This document shows positions 13,401-24,500 of a stretch of 64,000 bases of DNA, piece by piece. Within the stretch, counting starts at the first letter, position 1. Every line of letters starts with the position of its first letter. Under the pieces are notes generated by a model that saw nothing but the letters and a program-made list of their open reading frames with translations, was not told the DNA's origin and did not search any database. Made by a program: the position numbers and the translations under genes. The stretch spans positions 45,233,083 to 45,297,082 of the forward strand of contig OZ026835.1 of NCBI GenBank assembly GCA_964023205.1. The letters are read 5' to 3'. Source of the DNA: Lutraria lutraria (lineage: Eukaryota; Mollusca; Bivalvia; Venerida; Mactridae).

Positions 13401-14396
13401 AACTTTGTTGTAAGCGGTACAACAAACACGGCTAATCATGCAGAGGAAAAGTATGATAAAAACAAAGCTAAATATGAAACTGTTAATGAAACACTTAAAG
13501 CTGATAACAACCTAAACACGTATGGAAATGATATGGACAAAACTGTTGACAAGAATTTAAAACCTGAAAGTAAACCACAGCTATACGAACCTTCAGAACG
13601 CGAGAGGGATCTTTTACAAAGTCTAGAACTGTCCACAATCATCATAGAACAGGATCCTGATGATAACAATAGGTACTTCAAGAAAGACGACCCTGGTGAC
13701 TGGTACAGGGTCATCATTAAAGGAAAGAAACCACGTGACCCAAATGCCACACTTAATGGTACTACGAAATCAGAACGTAAGCGTGAAAAACGGAAATCCA
13801 GGGGAAATTCACGCAGTAATACAAGCAGTTCAGATGATACAAAATCTCGAAAGAAGTCAAGAAGAAGCAGACAGTACAGTGATTTGGTGCAATCTGATGA
13901 TTCAGACCATAACAAGAAACGAAAAACAAAATCAGAGGAGAACAGGCGACATTCAAGTATTGGTCGACTTCAAAGTTCAGCTAATATGCATGATACAGTA
14001 CAATCCATAACTAGGAGTATAAATCAAGCACCTACAGATAATGATCATAGACAGGAAGTTGAACATGAACCAGTACATGCTCGGGTGGTTGTGAGTAAAC
14101 CAGTCAATAATGTACCAGTCCCAGTAAAAGATAATAACTCAAATGTTGTTTTACTTAAAAGTAAGGAACAGACGGACTCAGTAATTAACAAAGGTGATAC
14201 CAAATCTCAGTCAACTGAACAGAACAGTATGTTTTCATCTGGGAGGGCACGTAATAATGTGTTTGGATCAAGTATTAAACACAAAGGCGAGGAAGCCAAT
14301 AAACGTCCTGATATAGTGCCACCATTAGATTTAACACAGTCTACGGAGAAATCTAAGAAAAGCGATGATTTTGACTTAGAAGAATTTGATTTGTGA
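7403..14396 (+). CDS. Mucin-like type I membrane glycoprotein with CUB-like head (5 exons, 986 aa)
   Basis: CDS join: 7403-7460, 8441-8791, 9177-10541, 12197-12272, 13286-14396. Phases 1-1-1-2 agree at every GT-AG junction. Exon 1 gives a signal peptide (MFVMMKHLLIVFLLL). Exon 2 (residues about 20-136) is Cys-rich; with the first exon-3 Cys there are eight, in a pattern resembling a CUB-like beta sandwich. Exon 3 (to about 591) is an extracellular stalk extremely rich in Thr, Ser and Asn with dozens of N-x-S/T sequons and a five-unit 19-residue repeat. Exon 4 is the membrane span (IILVPIAVVVLLCFVMAVAY). Exon 5 is a basic cytoplasmic tail of about 370 residues with KKRKTK and RKREKRKSR clusters, ending DDFDLEEFDL. 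An acceptor at 7357 implies a non-coding leader exon. Role is inferred as surface or adhesion mucin; no family name is assigned. Confidence 0.85.
8285..8431 (-). repeat. Interspersed repeat ending 9 bp before a splice acceptor
   Basis: The terminal word TTTCCATGAGTACTTTCAGT recurs, mostly in reverse orientation, at about 4500-4577, 41640-41712 and 61830-61900 (CTGAAAGTACTCATGG). The copies share scattered CGTTTCACG or GAACGGGAA words and GTACATG-rich flanks. This copy ends directly before TTAATTGCAG, the acceptor of mucin exon 2. Confidence 0.6.
9989..10273 (+). repeat. 57-bp coding tandem repeat in the mucin stalk (5 units)
   Basis: Five in-frame units begin at 9989, 10046, 10103, 10160 and 10217. 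Each encodes 19 residues of the form SSNNTKNVTDTPLTSTTE plus one variable residue. Units 2-4 are almost identical at DNA level and the last is the most diverged (PSNVTNNVTDNPFTNTT). Each unit carries two to three N-glycosylation sequons. Confidence 0.95.
12933..13013 (+). promoter_or_regulatory. Three tandem 27-bp repeats, each with a perfect CRE
   Basis: Three identical 27-bp units contain the palindrome TGACGTCA at 12942, 12969 and 12996, flanked by GACACTGTA and TGGGAACCTC. TGACGTCA is the canonical CREB/ATF site. They sit in the last intron of the mucin gene, about 270 bp before the tail exon. Regulatory function is inferred. Confidence 0.6.
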
Positions 14397-14620
14397 AGTT
14401 ATAAGGCTGTATTTAGAAGTTTGCAGATGTTTTCATCTTCAATAATTTGATTAGTTCGTTCTGTGCCAAATTTGATCAATAACGAAGAATTATTTAATGT
14501 CTGATCTATTTAACATAGGGGTAAATATGTAATTTTTCTTTACAATTTCCTAAATTACACAATTCAGAAAAGGCTTGTGGTGAATAATTTATACATGATT
14601 CATATTACATATTCAATGAA

Positions 14621-14626
14621 AATAAA
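14621..14626 (+). terminator. Candidate polyadenylation signal of the mucin gene
   Basis: AATAAA lies about 225 bp after the stop codon and is followed by TG/T-rich sequence (AAGTTTAATGTTTAG). Another AATAAA lies near 15463, so a longer 3'UTR is possible. Confidence 0.45.
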
Positions 14627-15076
14627 CAAAAGTTTAATGTTTAGAAATGAATGCTTGTATCATGGTCTGTAATTCTTAAATACATTTTACTACAACCATT
14701 ATAATATTTATATACATGTACATTTTGTATATCTATCATAATATGTATGGTCAAGTTCAAACAGAATGTTCAAGTTTTTCCAAAAACGTAAACTAAGTGT
14801 TCAAGACATGAATTAATCACTTTACATGTATATGAATACAAATATACTAATATCCTGCCATAGAATTTTACCGGAAACTATAAATTGTCTTCAAGTAAAT
14901 TATGAAGGTAACCCTTTGTGTATTTTCATTATCTGTGTTTTAAATTATTTTTATTTTTTTATTGCAGTTTTTTTTTTGTGTGTTCAGTTCCTAAGTTTGT
15001 CCATGCACAGGGTAAATTATTGAAAAATTGTCTGAATATTGTACTACCTTATACAGACATAGTTCGACACATCTTG

Positions 15077-15303
15077 GGCCATCCTTAAAAAATATTTTGT
15101 TTGCGGTAACTCTACCAAAAAGGCTCCAACCTAACTTTATTTTGGCCTTTTGCGTGAAAATTTTATTCATCAATAAAAATTGCAATCTGACATATATTTT
15201 GGGTTCAATATAAAAAATAAATTGTAAAAAAAATATTTCCTACCATCCTACCAACTGAAAATTATCTGGGTTACCAAAAACAAATATTTTTTTAAGGATG
15301 ACC
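15077..15303. mobile_element. MITE family M5, copy 1
   Basis: The ends are inverted: GGCCATCCTTAAAAAATATT on the left and AAATATTTTTTTAAGGATG on the right. It shares its interior (AAAAAATATTTCC, ACTGAAAATT) with the copy at 41009-41227. Confidence 0.75.
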
Positions 15304-15664
15304 TTGTCATCCTGGGGTTGTTGCTGTGTTAATTTTACACTCTTTTATGTCTTACCTCGTGTTCTGCCTCAGAGAACATCCTTCTGTTCCAAATTTTACT
15401 CTTTTTCTGTTATGAATGTACAATGGTGCTAGATTTGTAAATAATATGATGTCTACATTATACAATAAATCTCTGTGATCTTTTAACACAAAGTTTTTGA
15501 TTATCATTCTTCCATGCAAAAGTCAACATTCTGGGAAAATATCTCACACCAGGCTAATAACAATCCTAATTGAAAGCATTCGTCATAATTAAATTCGATC
15601 AGATAATTAAGGCTCACACTGTCCATGACGACTGAAGATTATATCCTCTGTTAAATTGTCCTAC

Positions 15665-15815
15665 GACTCTGAATTATGCTTGGCAGTAGCTTGCAGATAG
15701 AATGTGTTAAGTACTGGTTTATAAGGCCTAAATGAAGTCCAGGGAAGCTGGTTAGGATAACTGAAAATGGTGTTAAATCTGATGAAATGAATAAATGGAC
15801 AATGATGTTACAAAC
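15665..15815 (+). mobile_element. 5'-truncated tRNA-type SINE, family S2
   Basis: It matches the body of the SINE at 63277-63510: GATAGAATGTG, TAGTACTGGTTTAT-like, AAATGAAGTC, AAGCTGGTTAGGATAA and the tail motif GAAAATGGTGTTAAAT. The tRNA-like head is missing. Confidence 0.7.
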
Positions 15816-16416
15816 ACACCTCAAACATAGAAATAATGACACTGGGTAACCATGTAAACAGTAGTTTATTATATACTGTATAATAAAGTGTTTGCAACAA
15901 AACTAGGGTAACATAATGTTGGATCAACAACCAGTTATGATAGTTTTGAGTCAATGAATGAAAGTGAAAGACAGACATACAAACAGAGAACAAACAATAA
16001 ATCCCCTCAGTTTTAAAATTTTTGTCAAAATAATTTCTTCGTAAATTTTGTTACTATGTGGATTGTACCTTCTAGGTGGCCGGAGATGTTAACTATAAGC
16101 AGTACAGGGCAAGTAAATTCCATTTCCTAGATAAATCCACTACTAATCAATGATCGCATGACATGTATAGCACACAACAGGTTGTTATACAAGAACCTCA
16201 GTACCATAATAGATTAAGCTTCTATTACCTAAGGTTAAGGTAAATAGTCTATTTGTTGTACATTTTTTTCAAATATTGGGTCATCTTAATATTTTATTGT
16301 AAGAAAAATTTTTCATAAAAATATATCTTTAGAATTAACTCAAACTAATAAGAATTAATGCCGTGAACTATATGGATGTAGCTCCTTTAATGACAAATTT
16401 CTATGAAACAAGATTT

Positions 16417-16437
16417 GGGGGAGGGGGGGGGGGGGGG
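16417..16437 (+). repeat. Poly-G tract interrupted by one A
   Basis: Five G, one A, then fifteen G. It is a G-quadruplex-capable run. A small ORF reading a Gly run across it is an artefact. Confidence 0.85.
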
Positions 16438-18218
16438 TCTGAACTTAACATCACTTGGTGGGATACTGGCACATGTCTAACTATTATATTGGTCCCCTTA
16501 ATATATCAATTCTTAATTGCAATATATAAAGCCACTGGCCCACACACAAACATACATATCATAATAATACATTATAATCAGTACAATGTGGTAAACCCAA
16601 GATTTAAGTAACAAAACATATCACCCTGTATGTACAAAATACACCATAATAACATATAGAGATCAGCATACAATACACAAATTTGCATAAATGTACAAAC
16701 ACATGCATGAAAACATACCTACATGTATACTAGTATTGCATTATTTCACTATAAAACACAAACAAGCAGTATAATTACTTCACATCCATTTTCTATATAA
16801 TGATATTACTGTCAGCATATCCAACAATACCTATGTCAGTAAGATACTTGACATTAAAGTTAAATGCAGAACCAGAATCTAAGAATTATGATATTCATGT
16901 ATCACAAAAAGAAAATTGAACAAATTCATATTATAATTATGAATAAATCTTTGAAAATATTTGATCTGTACAAAACATGACCGTATATTTATCCCTCTCT
17001 GATTGTGAATATTTATCGGAATAAAAAAGATTCACACAAACTTCAACTAATCACTGAATGAATTTCAGTAGTTGTCTCCCTTCTTATTGAAGAGTTGATA
17101 CAGAGTTGTCTACCTTACATCATTAGCTAAATATACTTTAATAGACAAACATGATTTATCAATTGTCATATATATTTCAGTTTCTCCAATCAACAGCATG
17201 CAGTTTATATCTTTCAAATATTGTGAAATGCAAAATACTAGTCACCTTATTATGTTCCTTATAAATTGTGGTGTGATAAAATCATGGGAAATATTGCATT
17301 ATACAGGAATATGATAACAAGAATGCATGGTACGTATGTGTAGAAACAGGCATAATATATGTTAACAAGAATGCATGGTACGTATATGTGTAGAAGATAT
17401 TATAAAGGCACTTTTGAAATTGATTCATCTAATTGTTAGACTATAAAAATGAAATACTCAGAGTTAGAATTATTGTAATATTCAGCGCATTTATTAAGAG
17501 ATATTATCATTTTTGTAAGATTATAAATAAGAAATGAGGATTACTTTCATTAGATATGGTCACAGTATAAAACTAAGAAATAATACAAAGATTTTAACTT
17601 GATTCTCACTTTCAATTTTAGATATCTAGTACACATCTTATAATTTTAAAACATGGAAGATATTCAAACTACAAAACAAATACACACATTGCTACTTTTA
17701 GGGGTCAGTAATGAAGACACATTCACAGATCTGTATATATAATAATATGGATTTCTTTACAGAAAGTGGGTCGATTTTGTATAGTAATGAGTGGAAGTAA
17801 TACAATATGACAAATCTGCCAGGATAAATATAGTGGGTGGGGTGATTTTCTTCCAGATTTTTAGATTTTGGCATAAAACAAAAAAATGATTAACGAAACA
17901 ATATCAAAACCAGTAACCAATACATACATATTATATATTACTGCATAAGAAAAGAAATTAATTAAAATTATCATAATTATCTAACAATCACAGATACTTA
18001 CATTGGTTTTACAAATTAAAAAAGTAGAAATAATAAATATACATTTTGGTAACAGATAAACCATAAAAACTTGTTCAAGCTTTTACATATACATGATTTT
18101 CTATCCCTATAACGCAGATCCATAATTTAAACAAATAATGTTTACAAGGTACCCGTACATACAGACTATTTGTACAAAATCTGTTTTCCTTCGTGCAATA
18201 TGAAGACCTTCTTTCAAT

Positions 18219-18409
18219 ATACAGTTAAACCTGTATAAGCAGTCACCTCAAAATAAAGGCCACTCTGAGAATAAAGGCCATTCCTTTAAAAAAATGCCAT
18301 TGATTATTTAGAACAAAATGACCTCTGAATAAAGGCCACCAGGCCTGTCAATAAAGGCTACATTTTGTCTTTACCAAGGGTGATCCTTGTTCACGCGTTT
18401 GACTGTATG
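18219..18409. mobile_element. Foldback MITE, family M2, copy 2
   Basis: It starts ATACAGTTAAACCTGTATAA and ends GTTTGACTGTAT. Repeated AATAAAGGCCA words are seen inside. It lies just beyond the SV2-like stop codon, possibly in its 3'UTR. Confidence 0.8.
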
Positions 18410-18505
18410 TTCACTCTATGAAAAATGTTGTTAAACACCAACAGAGTCTTAGCTATCACAGAGTACCAGTTTTATGTACAATAAAGCACCATCAATATGA
18501 AAGTA

Positions 18506-21500
18506 TTAATGAATATCTTTCCCTGTAGAGTTAGGTAATTTAATGGCTGATAATCCACCTATAGTAAGGAATACAGCCACCATTATCATTGGTACAGCAC
18601 AGTGTACATCAACTAATACACCAAATGTTAGATTTCCCAAAATAGCAGCGATACGTCCAACTCCTGATTGTAGACCAAATGCTGTGGATCTAAAATATAT
18701 AGAAATCATTCAATTAAATCACAGAATTATACAAAAGTGCAAAACATACATATACCGGTATACATGTAATTATATTTGTTACATTGTGGAACCAGTCTAA
18801 AAACTTATAATGATTTAAAACCCAACCAAAGCAAACATATGAGAAATGAAGAAATACTGTAGTCACCTGACAGCTGTAGGGAAAAGTTCTGCCTGCAGAA
18901 CATCCAATGAGTTCCATCCAATGGTAGACACGGCACCAAACACACACGAGATTAATAAATTCTGATTCTTACTACGTACAATGGGCAGGAAGAAGACAGT
19001 TACACCAGCCAGTATCATACTTGTAGCTGGAACAAACATGGAGAAATGCTCAGTTCAATTATTTCAGGTTTAATCCAATGAAATCATAAAAAGATCAAAT
19101 CTAGCTCCTTAAAGGCCCATTAGCTTTTTGAATTTGTAATATTGAAAAAATGATGGTAAAATATAAGAAATATATATCATTTGCTCTAAAACAATATTTC
19201 CAAGATGCCTTTCTTTAGCCACATCTCATAGAAATGTAGTTTGATGATTTTTGTTATTTTTTGCAATATCATTGAAAAAATAATATGCTATATTTCTATA
19301 TGTACTTAGTGATTAAAAATGAAACTTTTGGAATGTTTTCATTGCAAATAAAAGTCAGTTTCATTGATAAGATATCTTCCTAGGTAAAATAAGACCTATT
19401 TTAACATCCAAAAAGCTAATGGGGCTTTAATGTTAGTGAAATTAACAAGGAAATCAGTTTGAGAAAATTCTGCCAGCTTCACTTGTCTATGATATGATGT
19501 AAAAATACCATCTTCCTTCATTTTATGTAAATGTTTCATGTTTTATGGCATAGTGGAAATGACATTATAGGTTTCAGCTAAATAGAAACTATTTTATAAA
19601 CAATGATAAATCGTAATTCCTACAAGAAAATGCAACCATAAAAAGATGGATTACCTCCAGTACATTGGCACTAAATAAATTATCTTTAATAATGTTATGA
19701 TTTATAAACAATGAAAGCATATTTCAGACAAAGTACTTCAAATTTACATAAAGATAAAATGAATATTAAACGGGACTCAGGAATCTGATTGGTTGTGCTA
19801 AAAGATGAATTTCAAAATTGACCAATGATGAGACAGCATTCTAAGAATGGTCTCCTGACTTTAATAAACTCTTTTACCTGATCTATAAAGGCTTTGAAAT
19901 AAATAGATAGATAAATAAAAAGAAATTAATGAATTCACCTAATAGAGGTTTTCTTCCAACTTTGTCCATTATCAATATTGTGAGTATATTCCCAGGTAAA
20001 TTAGACAGCGCTGTCATAAATCCTTCAAAGAATACCCAGTCTTCAGGTATACCATTACATGGCACTGTACTGTTTGATGACGTCTCATTGATGGCATGAT
20101 GGTCACATGGGGAACCCCCGTATTTCTCTACACGAGCAAATATCTCAGGAAACCACATCCATAACCCGTAATAACTGTAAATACAAGTTTACCTATGAAC
20201 ATACGCCATTCTAGGAAGAAAAAAAGATGGCCTTTATTTACATGTGGCCTTTATTCAATCAATGACAAATTTTAAAAGAATAGCCTTTATTCACAAGGAA
20301 GCCTTAATTCAGAGGTGGCCACACACAGGTTTCACTGTATATATGTTTATTCCATACATTACAGCAGTCAACATACAGTCACATCTGTCTGTATCATGGT
20401 AAGCCACTATTTCATACAATTTTTAGCCCATCTTGGTCTTTGTTCAGGGCTTGAGATGAACTGGAAATGTTCAAGTCAGAAATAGAAATATTTTATTTAA
20501 AGCAATTAAAGTAGCCTCTATTCACATTGAGGTCAGTTTTCACAGATGGCCACTAATACAGCACTTAGTGTTCTGATTGGTTGTTGTTGAATACAGCAAT
20601 AAATTCAACCAATGACAAAACTCAATCGATGTGTGGTCTCCAAACTCAGTTCATAACATTATAACAGTATTTGTAATGGTATAATCTGATATTACATAAC
20701 ACAGAAATGAAGTTTTACCCAAAACTGAGGGTAAAGTTGATAGTTATCATGATCACTGTTGTTCTAAGGAGAGATTTTCCAAATAGTTCCTTGGTCTGTC
20801 TCACCAACTGAAATAAAAACCAACTTTACTGTAATACCAACCCTAATAAATTCACTATAGTCAGCTGTTAACAGCTGATACAGCAGTAACTATAAATGTG
20901 TCCAAAGGACACAATTGCCCCACAGAGAGCTAAGTCAAAAAGGGGCCTTAACTTCTGTTAAAATGTTTGGATTTTAATGGAAATCGTATTGGACCTGTGT
21001 TTTTTAAATATACACCTTCATGTGAAATATGAAACCAATCCAAGAAATATTTCTCAAATTATCGCTTGGAACCAATTTGAACGGACAGAAGGAGGGACAG
21101 ACGGGGGTAACATGCTATACCCTTCTGCCACTTCGAACCTCTGAAATGCTTTTTTATATCTTATCTTTTCTCCATGTATTATCAAGTATACATGCTTTTT
21201 ATTTGTTTTTTCATGTATATTTTCATTACACTTTTTCAGTCAATATGTAGAATTTTGTAACCAATGGTTACACACTCTCAACTTGATTGGACGTTGTACA
21301 TGTACCGCCAATGTATATAATTTAATTCGGTGATGAACTACAAAGTTAAAAGCTAACAAAATATTTGACATGACTTTGACTTGATAAAGGATCAGGTACT
21401 AGGTGTATGATAGTCCTTTATTCAGTGAAATCATTATCAATTAAACCAAACAGAAAACAAGGGCTTAGCGCAACACTGTCGTAACTTGTTCTTATTTCAA

Positions 21501-24500
21501 TATGAGTTACGACACTGTTGCGTTGAACCCTCGATTAAAAGTTCACACCATCTAATCAAGTTGGGAGTTTTTACATCATAGTATATTAAGAAGAGACAAA
21601 AACCAGCTAACTATAACACAGGAAGGACAATAAATAGAACTCTAAATTTAAAAATTCTTTATCTTATATCTGGTCAACAGTTACTTGCAACTATTGTAGT
21701 ACTTTTATTACTGATATGATAACAAGAAAATGATAACAATGAGTCATGCTCTACTAATCATTGATCAGCCCTAACTATAAAAACTTCTATCAAAATATCA
21801 AAACTCTGTCACTGAGTTAAACCTACAAGTATGTTTAAGGACATATCCGATAGTGCTATGTTATTGCGCATCCGTGACGGAAATTTTACTATTAAAAATA
21901 TAGACAAAATGAATACCTATAGAGAATTTTTTAAAACTTTGTTATCATATGCTATGATCAGGCAAAGTTTTAAAAAATATCTCCATATGTTTTTATTTTG
22001 TCTATATGCCAATGTGTAAAATTGTGGAAACTGTCGGATATGTCCTTAAGCAATATTTTAATATCATAATTTTAAACTTATATCATTGCACATGAATATT
22101 ATGTCTTCAAAAATAAATAAAATCCCACATCTTTGTTTTAATTAAGTATTTAACTCAATATGTAAAATACAGTCAAACTAATTAAATGACCATCATATAT
22201 TCATAGTATAATGAAAACAAATAAAGACAAGGGCCACAGCGAGTGTTTAAATTCATGTCCTAAAAAAAGTTCATGTCCTAGAAATTCACCTTTGTCTTGC
22301 AAAAGAAAACAAAACCAGCCAATGAGCAGCAGTTAATCTGTAACATGAAACTAAATCACCCGCTGAATAAATGATCACGTTAACAGGGCATAAAAGCCAA
22401 GGTTTTAGAGTACCTATGATGGCATTTGCATACAGTTCGATTGTAGTTAGGCTACACACCCTTAAAATGAAGTGTAAATAGGAGAATTGTGTGTCTTAAA
22501 CCTACATGTTTAACTGTATCTCTAATTGAACCCTCCTCCTCATCAATGTCGGTGTTAACAACTCCATCTCTATCAGTAGTAAGTATCAAGTTTGTGAACT
22601 AAAATAAGAAAACAACATTTTATCAATTTTATATCATACATCATAATTTATTAAATACAGGCTTCCTTACAGAATGATATGATACACAGAGATAGGGTAC
22701 ACAGAGATATAGAAATGTACAAAAAGACCAAAAATATGCATATAACAAGATGCGTTTTTGAAGCACAATGCCCCTTTCTGGGTGACCTTAACCTTTCACA
22801 AACTGACCTTAAAATGCACAGGTCCTGTAGTGGTTGTCATGAGGAACCAACTCGTGAAGTTTGATAACTGTAGGTGAAAGTGTTTTGATTTTATAGGCAT
22901 GGTTAAAGTATGGTTCAAATAAACAGACAGACAGACAGGCTAAAAACTAAATAAATGTATCGATACAGAGGCATGAAAGTATTCATTTTAATGACATGGT
23001 CACACACTAATACATACCTGAAGTGGTCTGTTAGGATTATTTATCTTGTTGACAGTTCTTAGACTTGTCATTGCTTTCTTTTCATTTCCCATCTGTAGAA
23101 TAGATACAAAAAAATAGATTTTTACAAAAATTGTTTAGGATTTGTGACTGCAAAGAAAAAGACACTTAAAACAGTTCAACTTGTACCCAATGACTATGTG
23201 GGCACTTAACAACCATTCGCTGACAAAACCAGTCATTCAGCAATTTTCCCAGCTTTAACAGAGAAGGATGAACACAGGCATACACCTGGGTATGACCATG
23301 ACCTACCATAAACAAGCTGGACAAATTAGTTAGTAATGGTGCATAAACTGGTCTGAGACAATAAACTCACAATCACAAAGGCCCTGTGTATTATATAAAA
23401 GTGTCATATATAAATTGTACTTCAGTTTGAAGACCAAAAATTTAAAATAACTTTACACGGTATAAAACCACAATATACAGTACTATCTTTCCAGAGCGGC
23501 CCTCTCTTAAGTAATAACCTCCCTGCAAAAACACCATGATTTTTTCCCACTGCACAATTTAACAATTAATTTAACCTCTCTAGAGCAACAACCTCTCAAC
23601 AACAACATGGTTTTGCTACTCCGAAAGGGTGTTGCTTTAGAGAGGTTGCATTGTTTAGTGTACACTGATTTACTGATGAAATGACAGAATAAAAGTAAAG
23701 ATGCACTAAAAGTTAACAACTCACGGTAAGTAAGAATTTAGGACTTTCTGGCATGAAGACAAACATGAAAGCAGACGACAAACCAGGGAAAGTACAAACA
23801 GCTACAAAAATTCTCCAACTGTTGTACTTAAAGCTATCTGAGAAATAACCGAGCTCAGGATGAGGTATAATGGCCCACGCTAAACCTGAAAAAATGAACA
23901 GAATTGTGTGACAGTGAGGTATATGTCATTGTGATAAATCATTACTACATACATATAGGGTTCTCAATAACAACCTGTTTAGCCGTTTTGAAACAAGAAA
24001 TCTCAAAGTTTTAAAAATATAGCTGGCAAAATGCCCAGAGCCCCCTTCCCTAGTAGGCCTGTTAGTTTAGCTTTAGGGCCTATAGACCACAAACTTATTG
24101 CATACATGAGGACTTTTTTCTATTAAAGATTTTCAACAATAATGATACATGTAAAATATCCAAATATGACACTGCCCTAAACATTGACTTTGATACCTAC
24201 AGGTCTAATGATAAGAAATTGAGCTACTAATAGATCTATGGACATCTACATTTCAGGCGCTTTATATTCCATTTTTTTGGGTCTGGTATTCTCCCGCATT
24301 CCCCAAGTAAAAAAGTACTGTATATAAAATTATTTTCCCCTCTGAGAGAAAAGTTTCCCGTAAATGAAAATAATTCAAGATGCTACCTAAAGAAAGTACT
24401 TTAGTCTTTAAAAATTCCCAAATTTATTGTTTCACAATGATTTCCCCATCAAAGGGACGTGATAACTGTTCCCCAAAATAATAAGAAAGGGCTGTATTTG

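Larger units (their letters stand above)
14640..18505. other. Spacer between convergent mucin and SV2-like genes
   Basis: Both flanking genes end here (convergent 3' ends), so part of it is 3'UTR. It contains a MITE, a SINE tail, a poly-G run and a small direct duplication (AACAAGAATGCATGGTACGT at about 17309 and 17364). No convincing exon was seen on either strand. Confidence 0.55.

Noticed and set aside
13436..13915. 159-residue minus-strand ORF and a 116-residue plus ORF at 13660-14010
   Set aside because: Both are other-frame shadows of the mucin tail exon, which is supported by splice phase and continuity.
16363..16611. 82-residue ORF with a Gly run
   Set aside because: The Gly run is the poly-G tract; the rest is AT-rich and unstructured.
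21831..22019. 62-residue ORF
   Set aside because: Lies wholly within the TTAA-bounded MITE and has no coding character.
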